Part shown: one piece after another, positions 7,429 to 14,508 of the stretch | How positions within the stretch are numbered: the first letter of the stretch is position 1 | Layout: every line of letters begins with the position of its first letter | DNA from: Deltaproteobacteria bacterium | GTDB lineage: Bacteria > Desulfobacterota > Syntrophobacteria > B119-G9 | DNA: 17,816 bases | Reading direction: 5' to 3' | Assembly: GCA_003646715.1 (NCBI GenBank) | Contig: QMLL01000007.1 | Coordinates: 1 to 17,816, forward strand | The notes under the pieces: generated by a model | Told to the model about the DNA's origin: nothing | Seen by the model: only the letters and a program-made list of their open reading frames with translations | The model's database searches: none | Translations under genes and position numbers: made by a program

Positions 7429-7503
7429 TGGGGTGTCGTCAAGCGGTAAGACACGGGTCTTTGGAACCCGCATTCGGAGGTTCGAATCCTCCCACCCCAG
7501 CCA
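7429..7503 (+). tRNA. tRNA-Gln (anticodon TTG)
   Basis: The 75-base gene folds as a full cloverleaf. The acceptor stem TGGGGTG (7429-7435) pairs with CACCCCA (7493-7499), followed by discriminator G and an encoded CCA (7501-7503). The anticodon stem CGGGT/ACCCG (7454-7458 and 7466-7470) encloses the loop CTTTGGA, placing anticodon TTG at 7461-7463, which reads CAA glutamine codons. The T arm GGAGG-TTCGAAT-CCTCC is regular. A first base of U is usual for bacterial tRNA-Gln. It lies 31 bases upstream of the prs start. Confidence 0.97.
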
Positions 7504-7534
7504 AACTTTTTTAAATACATAAGCGAGGTGCCCT

Positions 7535-8491
7535 GTGTTAGACGGGATCAAGCTGTTCACTGGAAATGCAAATCCTGAGCTTGCGCAATCAATATGTAAG
7601 TACCTGGACATAAATCTGGGAAGGGCAACGGTTAAGACCTTCAGTGATGGCGAAATAATGGTCGAAATTGGTGAAAACGTCCGGGGAAAAGATATTTACG
7701 TGCTTCAATCTGCCTGCCATCCGGTGAATGATCACCTCATGGAATTGCTAATAATGATTGATGCTTTGAAGCGTGCTTCAGCCGCGAGGATAAATGTTGT
7801 ATTCCCGTATTACTGCTATTCGAGGCAGGACAGGAAAGTGGCACCCCGCGTTCCTATAAGTGCGAAGATGGTGGCTGACCTGATTTCAGTGGCCGGCGCT
7901 CATCGATTAATATCTCTGGATCTTCACGCCAACCAGATACAGGGTTTTTTTGATATTCCGGTGGACAATATATTTGCTGCGCCTGTTATGCTGGACTATA
8001 TGAAGGAAGATTTTAAGGAAGATCTGGATAAGGGGCACTTTGTTATTGTCTCGCCTGATGCCGGAGGTGTTGAGCGGGCAAGGGCTTTTGCAAAACGGCT
8101 GGCCTGCGGTTTGGCGATAGTGGTGAAGAGAGGAACCGAAGATTCGGATAAAAATGCGTGGGAATTGATTGGTGAAGTAAAAGGTATGAGTTGCATGATT
8201 CTGGATGACATGGTGGATACTGGAAAGACGCTTTTGAGAGCGGTTAATGCTTTGCATGAAGCAGGGGCAGCAAAGATTAACGCCTGCTGTACTCATGGAG
8301 TCCTCTCAGGGGATTCTGTGGAACAGATAGAGAAATCGAACCTGGAGTCCCTGATAATTACCGATAGCGTTCCACTAAGGGAAAAAAAGAACCGTACTAC
8401 GAAAATTGAAGTACTGTCGGTAGCTCCTCTTCTCGGCGAAACAATAAAGCGGGTATATCATCATGATTCGGTTAGTTCACTTTTTGTATAA
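7535..8491 (+). CDS. prs: Ribose-phosphate pyrophosphokinase (PRPP synthetase)
   Basis: Prs transfers pyrophosphate from ATP to ribose 5-phosphate, giving PRPP for nucleotide, histidine and tryptophan synthesis. The 318-residue protein has the usual class I length. Motifs include the flexible loop YSRQDRK (95-101), DLHANQIQGFF (129-139) with the catalytic-loop His, VSPDAGGVERAR (172-183), and the PRPP/ribose-phosphate loop LDDMVDTGKTL (223-233). The start is GTG with GAGGTG four bases upstream. No better in-frame start exists, and the N-terminal GIKLFTGNANPELA is family-typical. The gene begins 31 bases after the tRNA-Gln CCA, so tRNA 3' processing would create the 5' end of a shared prs transcript. 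rplY follows after 20 bases. Confidence 0.96.
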   Translation: MLDGIKLFTGNANPELAQSICKYLDINLGRATVKTFSDGEIMVEIGENVRGKDIYVLQSACHPVNDHLMELLIMIDALKRASAARINVVFPYYCYSRQDRKVAPRVPISAKMVADLISVAGAHRLISLDLHANQIQGFFDIPVDNIFAAPVMLDYMKEDFKEDLDKGHFVIVSPDAGGVERARAFAKRLACGLAIVVKRGTEDSDKNAWELIGEVKGMSCMILDDMVDTGKTLLRAVNALHEAGAAKINACCTHGVLSGDSVEQIEKSNLESLIITDSVPLREKKNRTTKIEVLSVAPLLGETIKRVYHHDSVSSLFV

Positions 8492-8511
8492 AGAAATGGA
8501 GATGGTGAATA

Positions 8512-9180
8512 ATGAAAGAAATTAAGCTAGAAGCAGTTGTTAGAGACACAAGGGGAAAAGGTGCTGCACGCAGCCTCCGAAGGGAAGGGCTGGTGCCTGG
8601 AGTGTTATATGGTTATAAGACCGATAATATGGCACTGGCCGTAAAACAGAGCGATTTATTGAAGATTTTGCATGATCCCAAGAAACGAAGGATGGTGGTC
8701 GAGCTGATAATCAAAGATAACGGTGGAACCAGCAAAAAGGTAATTATCAAAGACGTGCAGAACGATGTTATAAGACACCTTCCCATCCACGTGGATTTTT
8801 ATGCGCTTGATGAGACCAGGAAGATGAGGGTAGAGGTACCGGTAACGCTAACCGGGGAGCCAATTGGAGTTAAAAATGGAGGCATTCTCAGGCACCACAT
8901 GGATGAAATAGAAGTCAAATGCTTGCCACACGATATTCCTGAAGAGGTTACTATTGACGTAAGTGATCTCGATATCGGGGATGCAATATTTCTGAAAGAT
9001 CTGAAAACCCAGGTAAAATATGAATTTGTAGGAGATCCGGCTCAAATTATCGTATCTGTTGAACATCCTGCTGCCGAGGCTGAAGTGGTTGAAGTGGAAG
9101 AAGAAGAGATGGAAGTGGAAGAGGGAGCTCCCGCTGCCGAGGCTGAAAAGGAAGAAAAGGAAGAAAAATCGGAAGAGTAG
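8512..9180 (+). CDS. rplY: 50S ribosomal protein L25, long (Ctc/TL5) form
   Basis: L25 binds 5S rRNA in the large ribosomal subunit. This 222-residue version is the long Ctc/TL5 type. An N-terminal 5S-binding domain (about 1-92) begins KLEAVVRDTRGKGAARSLRREGLVPGV in outline. A second beta-rich domain (about 95-185) includes DFYALDETRKMRVEVPV and DVSDLDIGDAI. The last 35 or so residues form an acidic tail very rich in Glu with Ala-Glu repeats. Such tails occur in other long L25 proteins; their role is unclear. GGAGATGG precedes the ATG. The gene is 20 bases after prs and is followed by a strong terminator at 9241-9269. Confidence 0.94.
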   Translation: MKEIKLEAVVRDTRGKGAARSLRREGLVPGVLYGYKTDNMALAVKQSDLLKILHDPKKRRMVVELIIKDNGGTSKKVIIKDVQNDVIRHLPIHVDFYALDETRKMRVEVPVTLTGEPIGVKNGGILRHHMDEIEVKCLPHDIPEEVTIDVSDLDIGDAIFLKDLKTQVKYEFVGDPAQIIVSVEHPAAEAEVVEVEEEEMEVEEGAPAAEAEKEEKEEKSEE

Positions 9181-9240
9181 CATAGAATCTAAAGCAATAA
9201 CGGGAATCAAACTTTTAAAGTCTAAAAAATTTGTAGGAGG

Positions 9241-9269
9241 AAAGCGGCTCACGAAGCCGCTTTTTCTTT
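9241..9269 (+). terminator. Intrinsic terminator after rplY
   Basis: AAAGCGGCT (9241-9249) pairs perfectly with AGCCGCTTT (9255-9263) around a 5-base loop, followed by a T-rich tail. It lies 60 bases past the rplY stop and should end the tRNA-Gln-prs-rplY transcript, so pth probably has its own start or depends on read-through. Confidence 0.87.
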
Positions 9270-9337
9270 GAGGCTATAAGATCTGAGTTTATCGAGCATC
9301 TGTGAATTGAGGAGGCTTTGCTCAAAAGAGGTAACAC

Positions 9338-9937
9338 ATGCCGGTTAAAGCTTTCATAGGACTTGGAAATCCGGGCTCAAAGTACGCGAATACCCGACAC
9401 AATATCGGCTTCATGGTACTGGATAAGCTTGTGGGCAAACTGGGGGGGGACATATCAAGATCCAAATTTTCGGGGTTGTGGGGACAGGTGACAATTGGCG
9501 ACAGAAGAATCTATTTTTTAAAACCTCAAACATATATGAACCTGAGCGGCGAAAGCGTAGGTAAGTTCCTGGCTTATTTCAAGATTAAGCCTTCCGAAAT
9601 ACTAATTATTCACGATGATCTGGATCTGCCTCTTGGAAGGATTAAGCTGGTACGAAAAGGTGGGTCTGGGGGGCACAAAGGAATCAGGTCAGTTATTGCA
9701 ATTCTGGGTACAGAAAATTTTTGCCGGATGAAAATTGGAATAGGGAGACCGAGATATGGGGAAGATGTGGAAAAATTCGTTTTGAGCCCCTTTTACTCCG
9801 ATGAAAAGGAAACCCTGGAGAAAATCGTTGAGATTGCTGTGCATGGTTTGATTATGGTTGCTGAAAAGGGGATAGATAGAGCGATGAACGTTTTAAATGC
9901 TATCAAGATGGACGAGGAAGAAAAAGAGACGGAGTAG
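9338..9937 (+). CDS. pth: Peptidyl-tRNA hydrolase
   Basis: Pth releases tRNA from peptidyl-tRNAs that drop off the ribosome. The 199-residue protein has the family motifs GLGNPGSKYANTRHNIGF with N11 and catalytic H21, LKPQTYMNLSGESV with N68, and HDDLDLPLG with D93. The GGSGGHKGIRS loop has Lys at 114, where E. coli Pth has Asn114 in GGHNG, so one substrate-contacting residue differs. GAGG lies 8 bases before the ATG. The last codons, which encode a run of Glu and Lys, form the left arm of the terminator shared with hppA. Position after rplY matches the conserved prs-rplY-pth order. Confidence 0.95.
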   Translation: MPVKAFIGLGNPGSKYANTRHNIGFMVLDKLVGKLGGDISRSKFSGLWGQVTIGDRRIYFLKPQTYMNLSGESVGKFLAYFKIKPSEILIIHDDLDLPLGRIKLVRKGGSGGHKGIRSVIAILGTENFCRMKIGIGRPRYGEDVEKFVLSPFYSDEKETLEKIVEIAVHGLIMVAEKGIDRAMNVLNAIKMDEEEKETE

Positions 9938-9961
9938 CTATGGTGACCACTCCGCCTCTTT
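9923..9961. terminator. Bidirectional terminator overlapping the 3' end of pth
   Basis: AAAGAG-A-CGGAGT (9923-9935) pairs with ACTCCG-C-CTCTTT (9949-9961), 12 base pairs with one central A-C mismatch and a 13-base loop. The first base of the pth stop codon (9935) lies in the stem. On the - strand the stem is followed by a T-run, suiting hppA, whose stop lies 28 bases upstream in its own direction. On the + strand the tail is short and T-rich. Confidence 0.72.
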
Positions 9962-9988
9962 ATTAATCAATAAATCCTGCCTTCTGAA

Positions 9989-11992
9989 TTATCCGAAGAA
10001 CCTCACGAGAATAGGAGCAATGACCAGAGATACAACGGATACGAGCTTCATGAGGATATTCATTGTTGGGCCAGATGTATCCTTGAAAGGATCGCCTACT
10101 GTGTCACCAACTACAGCAGCTTTGTGTGCATCGGATCCTTTACCTCCGAAATGACCCGCTTCAATATATTTCTTGCCGTTATCCCAGGCGCCTCCACCAT
10201 TGGACATGAACAGACCGAGGAGAACACCGCAGGTTGTTGTTCCGACGAGCATTCCGCCAAGTGCCTCTTTTCCGATTAGGAATCCAATAGCTACTGGTGT
10301 GGCGACGGCGATCAAACCCGGCAGAATCATGCTTCTAATGGCGAATACTGTACAGATTGCAACGCATTTTTCCGGCTCGGGTTTGGCTTTTCCTTCCAGC
10401 AGGCCCTTGATTTCTCTGAACTGTCTTCTGATTTCTTCAACCATCTTGAATGCAGCGCTACCCACGGAACGCATTGTTAACGATGCTACCAGGAAGGGAA
10501 GAATACCACCGATGAAAACACCGATTACCACGTAAGGATTGGTGATATCGATGGACTCAAGACCTACTGCCTGAGTATATGCCACGAACAGTGACAGAGC
10601 GGTCAATGCGGCGGAACCAACGGCAAAACCTTTACCGATTGCTGCGGTGGTGTTACCAAGAGCATCAAGGGTATCGGTGATTTTCCTGATGTCTTCGCCT
10701 AAACCACACATTTCCGTAATACCACCGGCATTGTCTGCGATGGGTCCGTATGCGTCAACAGTCATTGTAGCGCCAACTGTTGCGAGCATACCCACTGCGG
10801 AGATACCGATACCGTAGATGCCAGCAGTTTTGTAACCCAGAAAAGTAGCTACGCAGATTGCCAGAAGCGGCAGAGCACAGCTTTCCATTCCAACTGAAAG
10901 ACCGGTGATAACGTTTGGTCCGGGGCCTGCCACAGAAGCCTGAGCGATTCTTCGAATTGGAGGTCCAGATGTGTAGTATTCCGCCAGAAGACCAACGGCG
11001 ATCCCGCAGAAGAGTCCTGAAATTACTGCCCAGAACACACCCAGTGGCAGTCCGATTACCTTATCCAGGTAATAGACAAGGCCGATTAATACCGCAGCAG
11101 CGATAAACGTGGAATACCTCAAAGCTGCTTGTGGCGACATCTTTCTCAATATCTTAATTGATGCAACGCCTGGTAAGGAAGCGACAAGACCTGCCATTGC
11201 TACGAGCAACGGGAAGGCCATGTACGAAGATCTCATTCCTTCTGCCTCTTTGCCGAGAGCCATTGTAGCACCAATAGCTATTGTTGCAATTACGGCGCCA
11301 CAGTACGATTCAAAAATGTCAGCCCCCATTCCTGCAATGTCACCAACGTTATCGCCGACGTTGTCTGCAATAACACCAGGATTCCTGGGATCGTCTTCAG
11401 GGATTCCCGCTTCCATCTTTCCTACAAGGTCGGCACCAACATCAGCTGCCTTGGTGTAAACTCCGCCACCCATACGAGCAAACAAAGCTATGGAACTTGC
11501 TCCCATGGCAAACCCGTTAATGATGTTGGCGGTCGCAGGATCATGACCGTAGAGATAGTACCAGATTCCAATACCGAGAAGTCCAAGGCTTGCTACCGAT
11601 AATCCCATTACAGATCCTGCATAATAGGATACGTCAAGAGCTGCTTGCATACCTTTTTGTCTTGCAGCTTCTGCGGTTCTCGAATTTCCTCTGGTAGCAG
11701 CTGTCATCCCGAAAAAGCCAGCAAACATCGAGCATAACGCACCAGTCAGAAATGCGGTACCGGTTTGCCAGTTAATCAAGTAAGTAAGGAGACCGAACAC
11801 AACGAGGATAAAGATGACAAGGGCCGAGTATTCTTTTCTTAAGAAGGTCATGGCACCTTTATGAATCATATCTTCAAGCTCGACCATGCATTCATTACCG
11901 TTCGGATGTTTTTTCACATAGAGGAATATAAAAAAGGCGATCAATATTCCTCCCAAACCAAAGTACGGCGCCCAATTAACCCATGATACCAT
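9989..11992 (-). CDS. hppA: Membrane ion-pumping pyrophosphatase, K+-dependent, probably Na+-translocating
   Basis: HppA hydrolyses pyrophosphate in the cytoplasm and pumps cations across the inner membrane. The 667-residue protein is a multi-span membrane protein of normal length. Active-site motifs are present: DVGADLVGKMEAGIPEDDPR (184-203), DNVGDNVGD, and near the C-terminus GGAWDNGKKY and GDTVGDPFKDTSGP. In GNTTAAIGKG (446-455) A450 and G453 are the K+-dependent signature; K+-independent enzymes carry Lys and Thr there. E228 in DIFESY matches the ion-gate Glu position of the Thermotoga Na+ enzyme rather than that of plant H+ enzymes, four residues later. An AGGAGGTG ribosome-binding site precedes the ATG. 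It is convergent with pth and monocistronic. Confidence 0.96.
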   Translation of the reverse strand: MVSWVNWAPYFGLGGILIAFFIFLYVKKHPNGNECMVELEDMIHKGAMTFLRKEYSALVIFILVVFGLLTYLINWQTGTAFLTGALCSMFAGFFGMTAATRGNSRTAEAARQKGMQAALDVSYYAGSVMGLSVASLGLLGIGIWYYLYGHDPATANIINGFAMGASSIALFARMGGGVYTKAADVGADLVGKMEAGIPEDDPRNPGVIADNVGDNVGDIAGMGADIFESYCGAVIATIAIGATMALGKEAEGMRSSYMAFPLLVAMAGLVASLPGVASIKILRKMSPQAALRYSTFIAAAVLIGLVYYLDKVIGLPLGVFWAVISGLFCGIAVGLLAEYYTSGPPIRRIAQASVAGPGPNVITGLSVGMESCALPLLAICVATFLGYKTAGIYGIGISAVGMLATVGATMTVDAYGPIADNAGGITEMCGLGEDIRKITDTLDALGNTTAAIGKGFAVGSAALTALSLFVAYTQAVGLESIDITNPYVVIGVFIGGILPFLVASLTMRSVGSAAFKMVEEIRRQFREIKGLLEGKAKPEPEKCVAICTVFAIRSMILPGLIAVATPVAIGFLIGKEALGGMLVGTTTCGVLLGLFMSNGGGAWDNGKKYIEAGHFGGKGSDAHKAAVVGDTVGDPFKDTSGPTMNILMKLVSVVSLVIAPILVRFFG

Positions 11993-12039
11993 GATATTTC
12001 ACCTCCTAGACTTTGTGCTTTTTTTAACGAAGCATTAGT

Positions 12040-12062
12040 AAAAAAAACTCCCTTCAAAGGAG
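12040..12062 (-). terminator. Terminator-like hairpin in the hppA leader
   Basis: On the - strand CTCCTTTGAAGGGAG can form six pairs including one G-T, with a 3-base loop, and is followed directly by eight T. It lies about 48 bases upstream of the hppA ATG. No gene on this strand precedes it in the 450 bases to its right, so it would act as an attenuator in the hppA leader rather than ending another gene. The stem is short, so this is tentative. Confidence 0.35.
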
Positions 12063-12422
12063 AGCACGGGGTACTATACGTTGTTCACTTCAACCAAAGT
12101 ACCTCCTCATCTACCCTGTGACTTACATCTCACCCCCTCTCCTGCGAACGAATTGAAATTAGGCCAGTACTGCTTCTTGATCAAACGTGCACATCAAAAC
12201 GGAAGACTTTGTAACTGTTTTATCTTTCTAAACGAAGAAAAATTATTTCACCGCTTGCAAGTTTAGAAGAATATTTTAGGTGAGTCAAGCGTAAAATCTG
12301 ATTTTGGGGCAATTAATTGTCCGGTCTCATGAATGCATCTCGTAGCAAGTTTTGGGCGAATTTTGTACAACAATTCACACAATGCTTCTGAGAAATCACC
12401 TTGCGTAACCAATAGTGGTCCC

Positions 12423-12451
12423 TTTTCATTGAAGCCAAATTATGCTATTAT
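12423..12451 (+). promoter_or_regulatory. Extended -10 promoter for carD
   Basis: TTTTCA (12423-12428) is separated by 17 bases from TATTAT (12446-12451), which is preceded by TGC, an extended -10 element. Transcription would start near 12458. The first bases of the RNA would then be the hairpin ACGCAAA/TTTGCGT (12459-12465 and 12476-12482), a perfect 7-bp stem with a 10-base loop. Confidence 0.5.
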
Positions 12452-12510
12452 AAATATCACGCAAAAAACCCAAGCTTTGCGTAGGCGGAGAAAAGTATTG
12501 GAGGGAAAAT

Positions 12511-13008
12511 ATGTTTAAAGTAGGGGACCTGGCTGTCTACCCCGCTCATGGAGTAGGTGTTATTGAATCCATAGAAAGCAAAGAAATAGGGGGTTGTCAA
12601 CAGGATTTTTACATAATGAGAATACTGGAAAACGATATGATTATTATGATTCCAACGACTAATGCGGAATCCGTCGGGTTGCGTCAGCTCATTTCTCCTG
12701 AAGATGTTCCTAAGATATTCAAGATCTTGAAAAGTAGAGAAGTTTCCGTGGACGGACAGACCTGGAACAGAAGGTATCGGGAATACATGGAAAAAATAAA
12801 GACGGGATCCGTGTTCGAGTTGGCAAGGGTACTGAGGGATCTGTCAGTGTTGCGGGAAGACAAAGATCTTTCTTTTGGGGAAAGAAAGATGCTTGATACT
12901 GCTCGAAGTCTCCTGGTGAAAGAACTGTCGATAGCTCAGAATGTGGATGAAGCTAAGATCGAAAAAGATATAAACGGAATTTTTCACTGGGACGAATTGG
13001 AGTGCTAA
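12511..13008 (+). CDS. carD: CarD-family RNA polymerase-binding transcription regulator
   Basis: CarD/CdnL proteins bind the RNA polymerase beta subunit and stabilise open promoter complexes, often at rRNA promoters. The 165-residue protein begins with the family start MFKVGDLAVYPAHGVGVIESIE. This opens the Tudor-like polymerase-interacting domain (about 1-65), which ends near MIPTTNAESVGLR. A helical DNA-binding C-terminal domain follows (about 70-165) with W84NRRY and LRDLSVL. TTGGAGGG precedes the ATG. The membrane PIN/TRAM gene follows 429 bases later. In many relatives carD and that gene sit next to ispD-ispF, which here lie about 11 kb upstream. Confidence 0.92.
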   Translation: MFKVGDLAVYPAHGVGVIESIESKEIGGCQQDFYIMRILENDMIIMIPTTNAESVGLRQLISPEDVPKIFKILKSREVSVDGQTWNRRYREYMEKIKTGSVFELARVLRDLSVLREDKDLSFGERKMLDTARSLLVKELSIAQNVDEAKIEKDINGIFHWDELEC

Positions 13009-13211
13009 TTACCGGGGTTTTAACATAACGGGGCTTTATTTAAAAAATCACAAGTATTAGCTGGGACGTGTAACGAAGGATGGAAAAGAGAAGAAGTAAG
13101 TTTTACGCGGTCCCGATATTGAAGCTGAGTTAAGGGGGTTTGGGCTATCTGGATTTTCCTTGCTGCGCTAATTCAAAAATCAATTCAACCTGTTTCCTGC
13201 CGCAAGTGTCC

Positions 13212-13232
13212 AACCGAAAAGTGCCTTCGGTT
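13212..13232 (+). terminator. Possible weak terminator after carD
   Basis: AACCGAA pairs perfectly with TTCGGTT around a 7-base loop, followed by TTC and an A-run rather than a proper T-run. It lies 204 bases past the carD stop. The short tail and distance make it doubtful. Confidence 0.25.
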
Positions 13233-13380
13233 TTCAAAATAGAGTGTAAAATGAATAAAAAATATGAGTGGTCTTTGAAAAAGCAAACAATTTTGTTTTG
13301 AAATAGGTGCTCCCTATGCCCTAGAAATTGGCCGGAAATCCGTTTTCTTTCTGAATTTATAAATGGAAATTTATCTTATA

Positions 13381-13409
13381 TTGAATTATTATCAAGTGAA
13401 GTTTAGACT
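13381..13409 (+). promoter_or_regulatory. Possible promoter for the PIN/TRAM gene
   Basis: TTGAAT (13381-13386) and TAGACT (13404-13409) are 17 bases apart, each with four of six consensus bases. The start would be near 13416, leaving a short leader with the GGGGGTG ribosome-binding site before the ATG at 13438. Confidence 0.3.
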
Positions 13410-13437
13410 TTGTAAAGAAAGGGGGTGAACAAGATAG

Positions 13438-14469
13438 ATGAGATTGATCAGGTATGTTTTATATTTCTTAATCCTACTGGTGTTTTCCGTAAGTGGCTAC
13501 TTTCTGGCAGACCAGCTTGAAGTATGGAAAACGTGTCCCTGGTGCAACTGGGTGGGGGCTGCTATTGGTTTAGGTTTTGCAATACTAACTTTATTAATAG
13601 AGAAAATCATAAGGAAGGTCCCGCTCAAAGTAATCCTGGGAGGCACTCTCGGTCTGCTGCTTGGTTTGTCCATTGCAAAACTCCTTGGCTACACGCTTAG
13701 CGGCATGGAAAATAACGCTGTCAGAATTCCCATATTTGTGATTCTTTCAGTAATGTTTGGCTATATTGGTATGGTACTTGGCAGCATTAAGGTAGAAGAA
13801 TTTAACATGCCAACGTTTGGCCTGTGGCCCAGGGGAGGAAAGAGGGGGACTCCTTTTAAGGTGGTAGATACGAGTGTAATCATAGACGGACGAATTCTGG
13901 ATATTTGTGAATCCGGTTTTATGGAAGGAGTTTTGATAATTCCTCAGTTCGTGCTGCAGGAACTTCAGCTTATCGCCGACTCCAGCGATCCGGTTAAGCG
14001 TGCTAGAGGCAGGCGCGGGCTGGAAATCTTGAGAAAAATGCAAAGAAATGGAGATGTGGACATAAAAATAGTTGATCAAGATTTCCCCAATCTTCATGGT
14101 GTTGATTCTAAGTTGATAGCCCTTGCACTGGACATGCATGCCAAGATTATTACCAACGATTATAATCTTGCAAAGGTTGCCGAACTGCAGGGTATCCAGG
14201 TTTTGAACATAAATAAGCTTGCCAGTGCTCTTAAACCAGTTGTGCTGCCGGGAGAAGTGCTGCACCTGCAGATTATGAAAGAAGGAAAAGAAGAAGGTCA
14301 GGGTGTGGCATATCTTGAAGACGGAACAATGGTAGTGGTAGAAAATGCAAGTAACTACTTGGGGAAAGAAGTGGACGTTTCCGTGACTTCTGTTCTGCAA
14401 ACCACGGCCGGGCGGATGATTTTCACTACTCTGAAGGAGGAGAGCCACAGAAAGACTCATCAGGCTTAA
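13438..14469 (+). CDS. Membrane-anchored PIN/TRAM domain protein (YacL family)
   Basis: This 343-residue protein combines a membrane anchor with a predicted ribonuclease. Four hydrophobic segments lie at about 5-25, 38-57, 64-85 and 97-117. The PIN domain (about 140-260) starts VVDTSVIIDGR. Its acidic residues D144, E175, D223 and D241 (in VDTS, LQELQL, GVDSK and TNDYN) form the usual metal site. A TRAM RNA-binding domain follows (about 275-338). The order of domains matches Bacillus YacL; the RNA target is not established. A CPWC motif (33-36) sits in the loop between the first two membrane segments. GGGGGTG precedes the ATG. The pseudouridine synthase gene follows after 35 bases. Confidence 0.9.
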   Translation: MRLIRYVLYFLILLVFSVSGYFLADQLEVWKTCPWCNWVGAAIGLGFAILTLLIEKIIRKVPLKVILGGTLGLLLGLSIAKLLGYTLSGMENNAVRIPIFVILSVMFGYIGMVLGSIKVEEFNMPTFGLWPRGGKRGTPFKVVDTSVIIDGRILDICESGFMEGVLIIPQFVLQELQLIADSSDPVKRARGRRGLEILRKMQRNGDVDIKIVDQDFPNLHGVDSKLIALALDMHAKIITNDYNLAKVAELQGIQVLNINKLASALKPVVLPGEVLHLQIMKEGKEEGQGVAYLEDGTMVVVENASNYLGKEVDVSVTSVLQTTAGRMIFTTLKEESHRKTHQA

Positions 14470-14487
14470 AAAGAAAAGGGTGTTACA

Positions 14488-14508
14488 ATGAAGAGGCTGA
14501 TTCGTTGA
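14488..14508 (+). CDS. Six-codon ORF overlapping the pseudouridine synthase start
   Basis: ATG at 14488 opens a frame encoding MKRLIR and ends at TGA 14506-14508, which overlaps the TTG start of the next gene (14505-14507) as TTGA. AAAAGGG lies about 7 bases before the ATG, a usable ribosome-binding site. It could couple translation of the next gene. It could also be chance, or the remains of an ATG start moved out of frame by an indel. Confidence 0.3.
   Translation: MKRLIR

Larger units (their letters stand above)
11993..12510. other. Divergent intergenic region between hppA and carD
   Basis: No credible gene lies in these 518 bases. Two 61-codon open frames on the + strand (12081-12266 and 12333-12518) lack ribosome-binding sites and family resemblance, and the second runs into carD. 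The hppA side has a terminator-like hairpin (12040-12062) and a TATAGT hexamer on the - strand (12078-12073) without a good -35 box. The carD side has an extended -10 promoter (12423-12451) and a 7-bp hairpin (12459-12482). Confidence 0.6.
13009..13437. other. Intergenic region between carD and the PIN/TRAM gene
   Basis: No credible gene is seen in 429 bases. Visible elements are a hairpin AACCGAA/TTCGGTT (13212-13218 and 13226-13232) with a short T-rich tail that may be a weak carD terminator; an inverted repeat AAACAA-TT-TTGTTT (13285-13298); a second, ATAGG-5-CCTAT (13303-13317); and a possible promoter at 13381-13409. The two adjacent inverted repeats could be operator-like, but nothing ties them to a regulator. 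Confidence 0.5.

Noticed and set aside
12081..12266. 61-codon frame between hppA and carD
   Set aside because: No ribosome-binding site, no recognisable family, and it overlaps the hppA control region.
12333..12518. 61-codon frame running into carD
   Set aside because: It spans the carD promoter and ribosome-binding site and has no protein-like features.
13080..13133. 17-codon ORF with GAAGG before the ATG downstream of carD
   Set aside because: The purine run nearly touches the ATG and nothing in the peptide suggests a function; likely chance.
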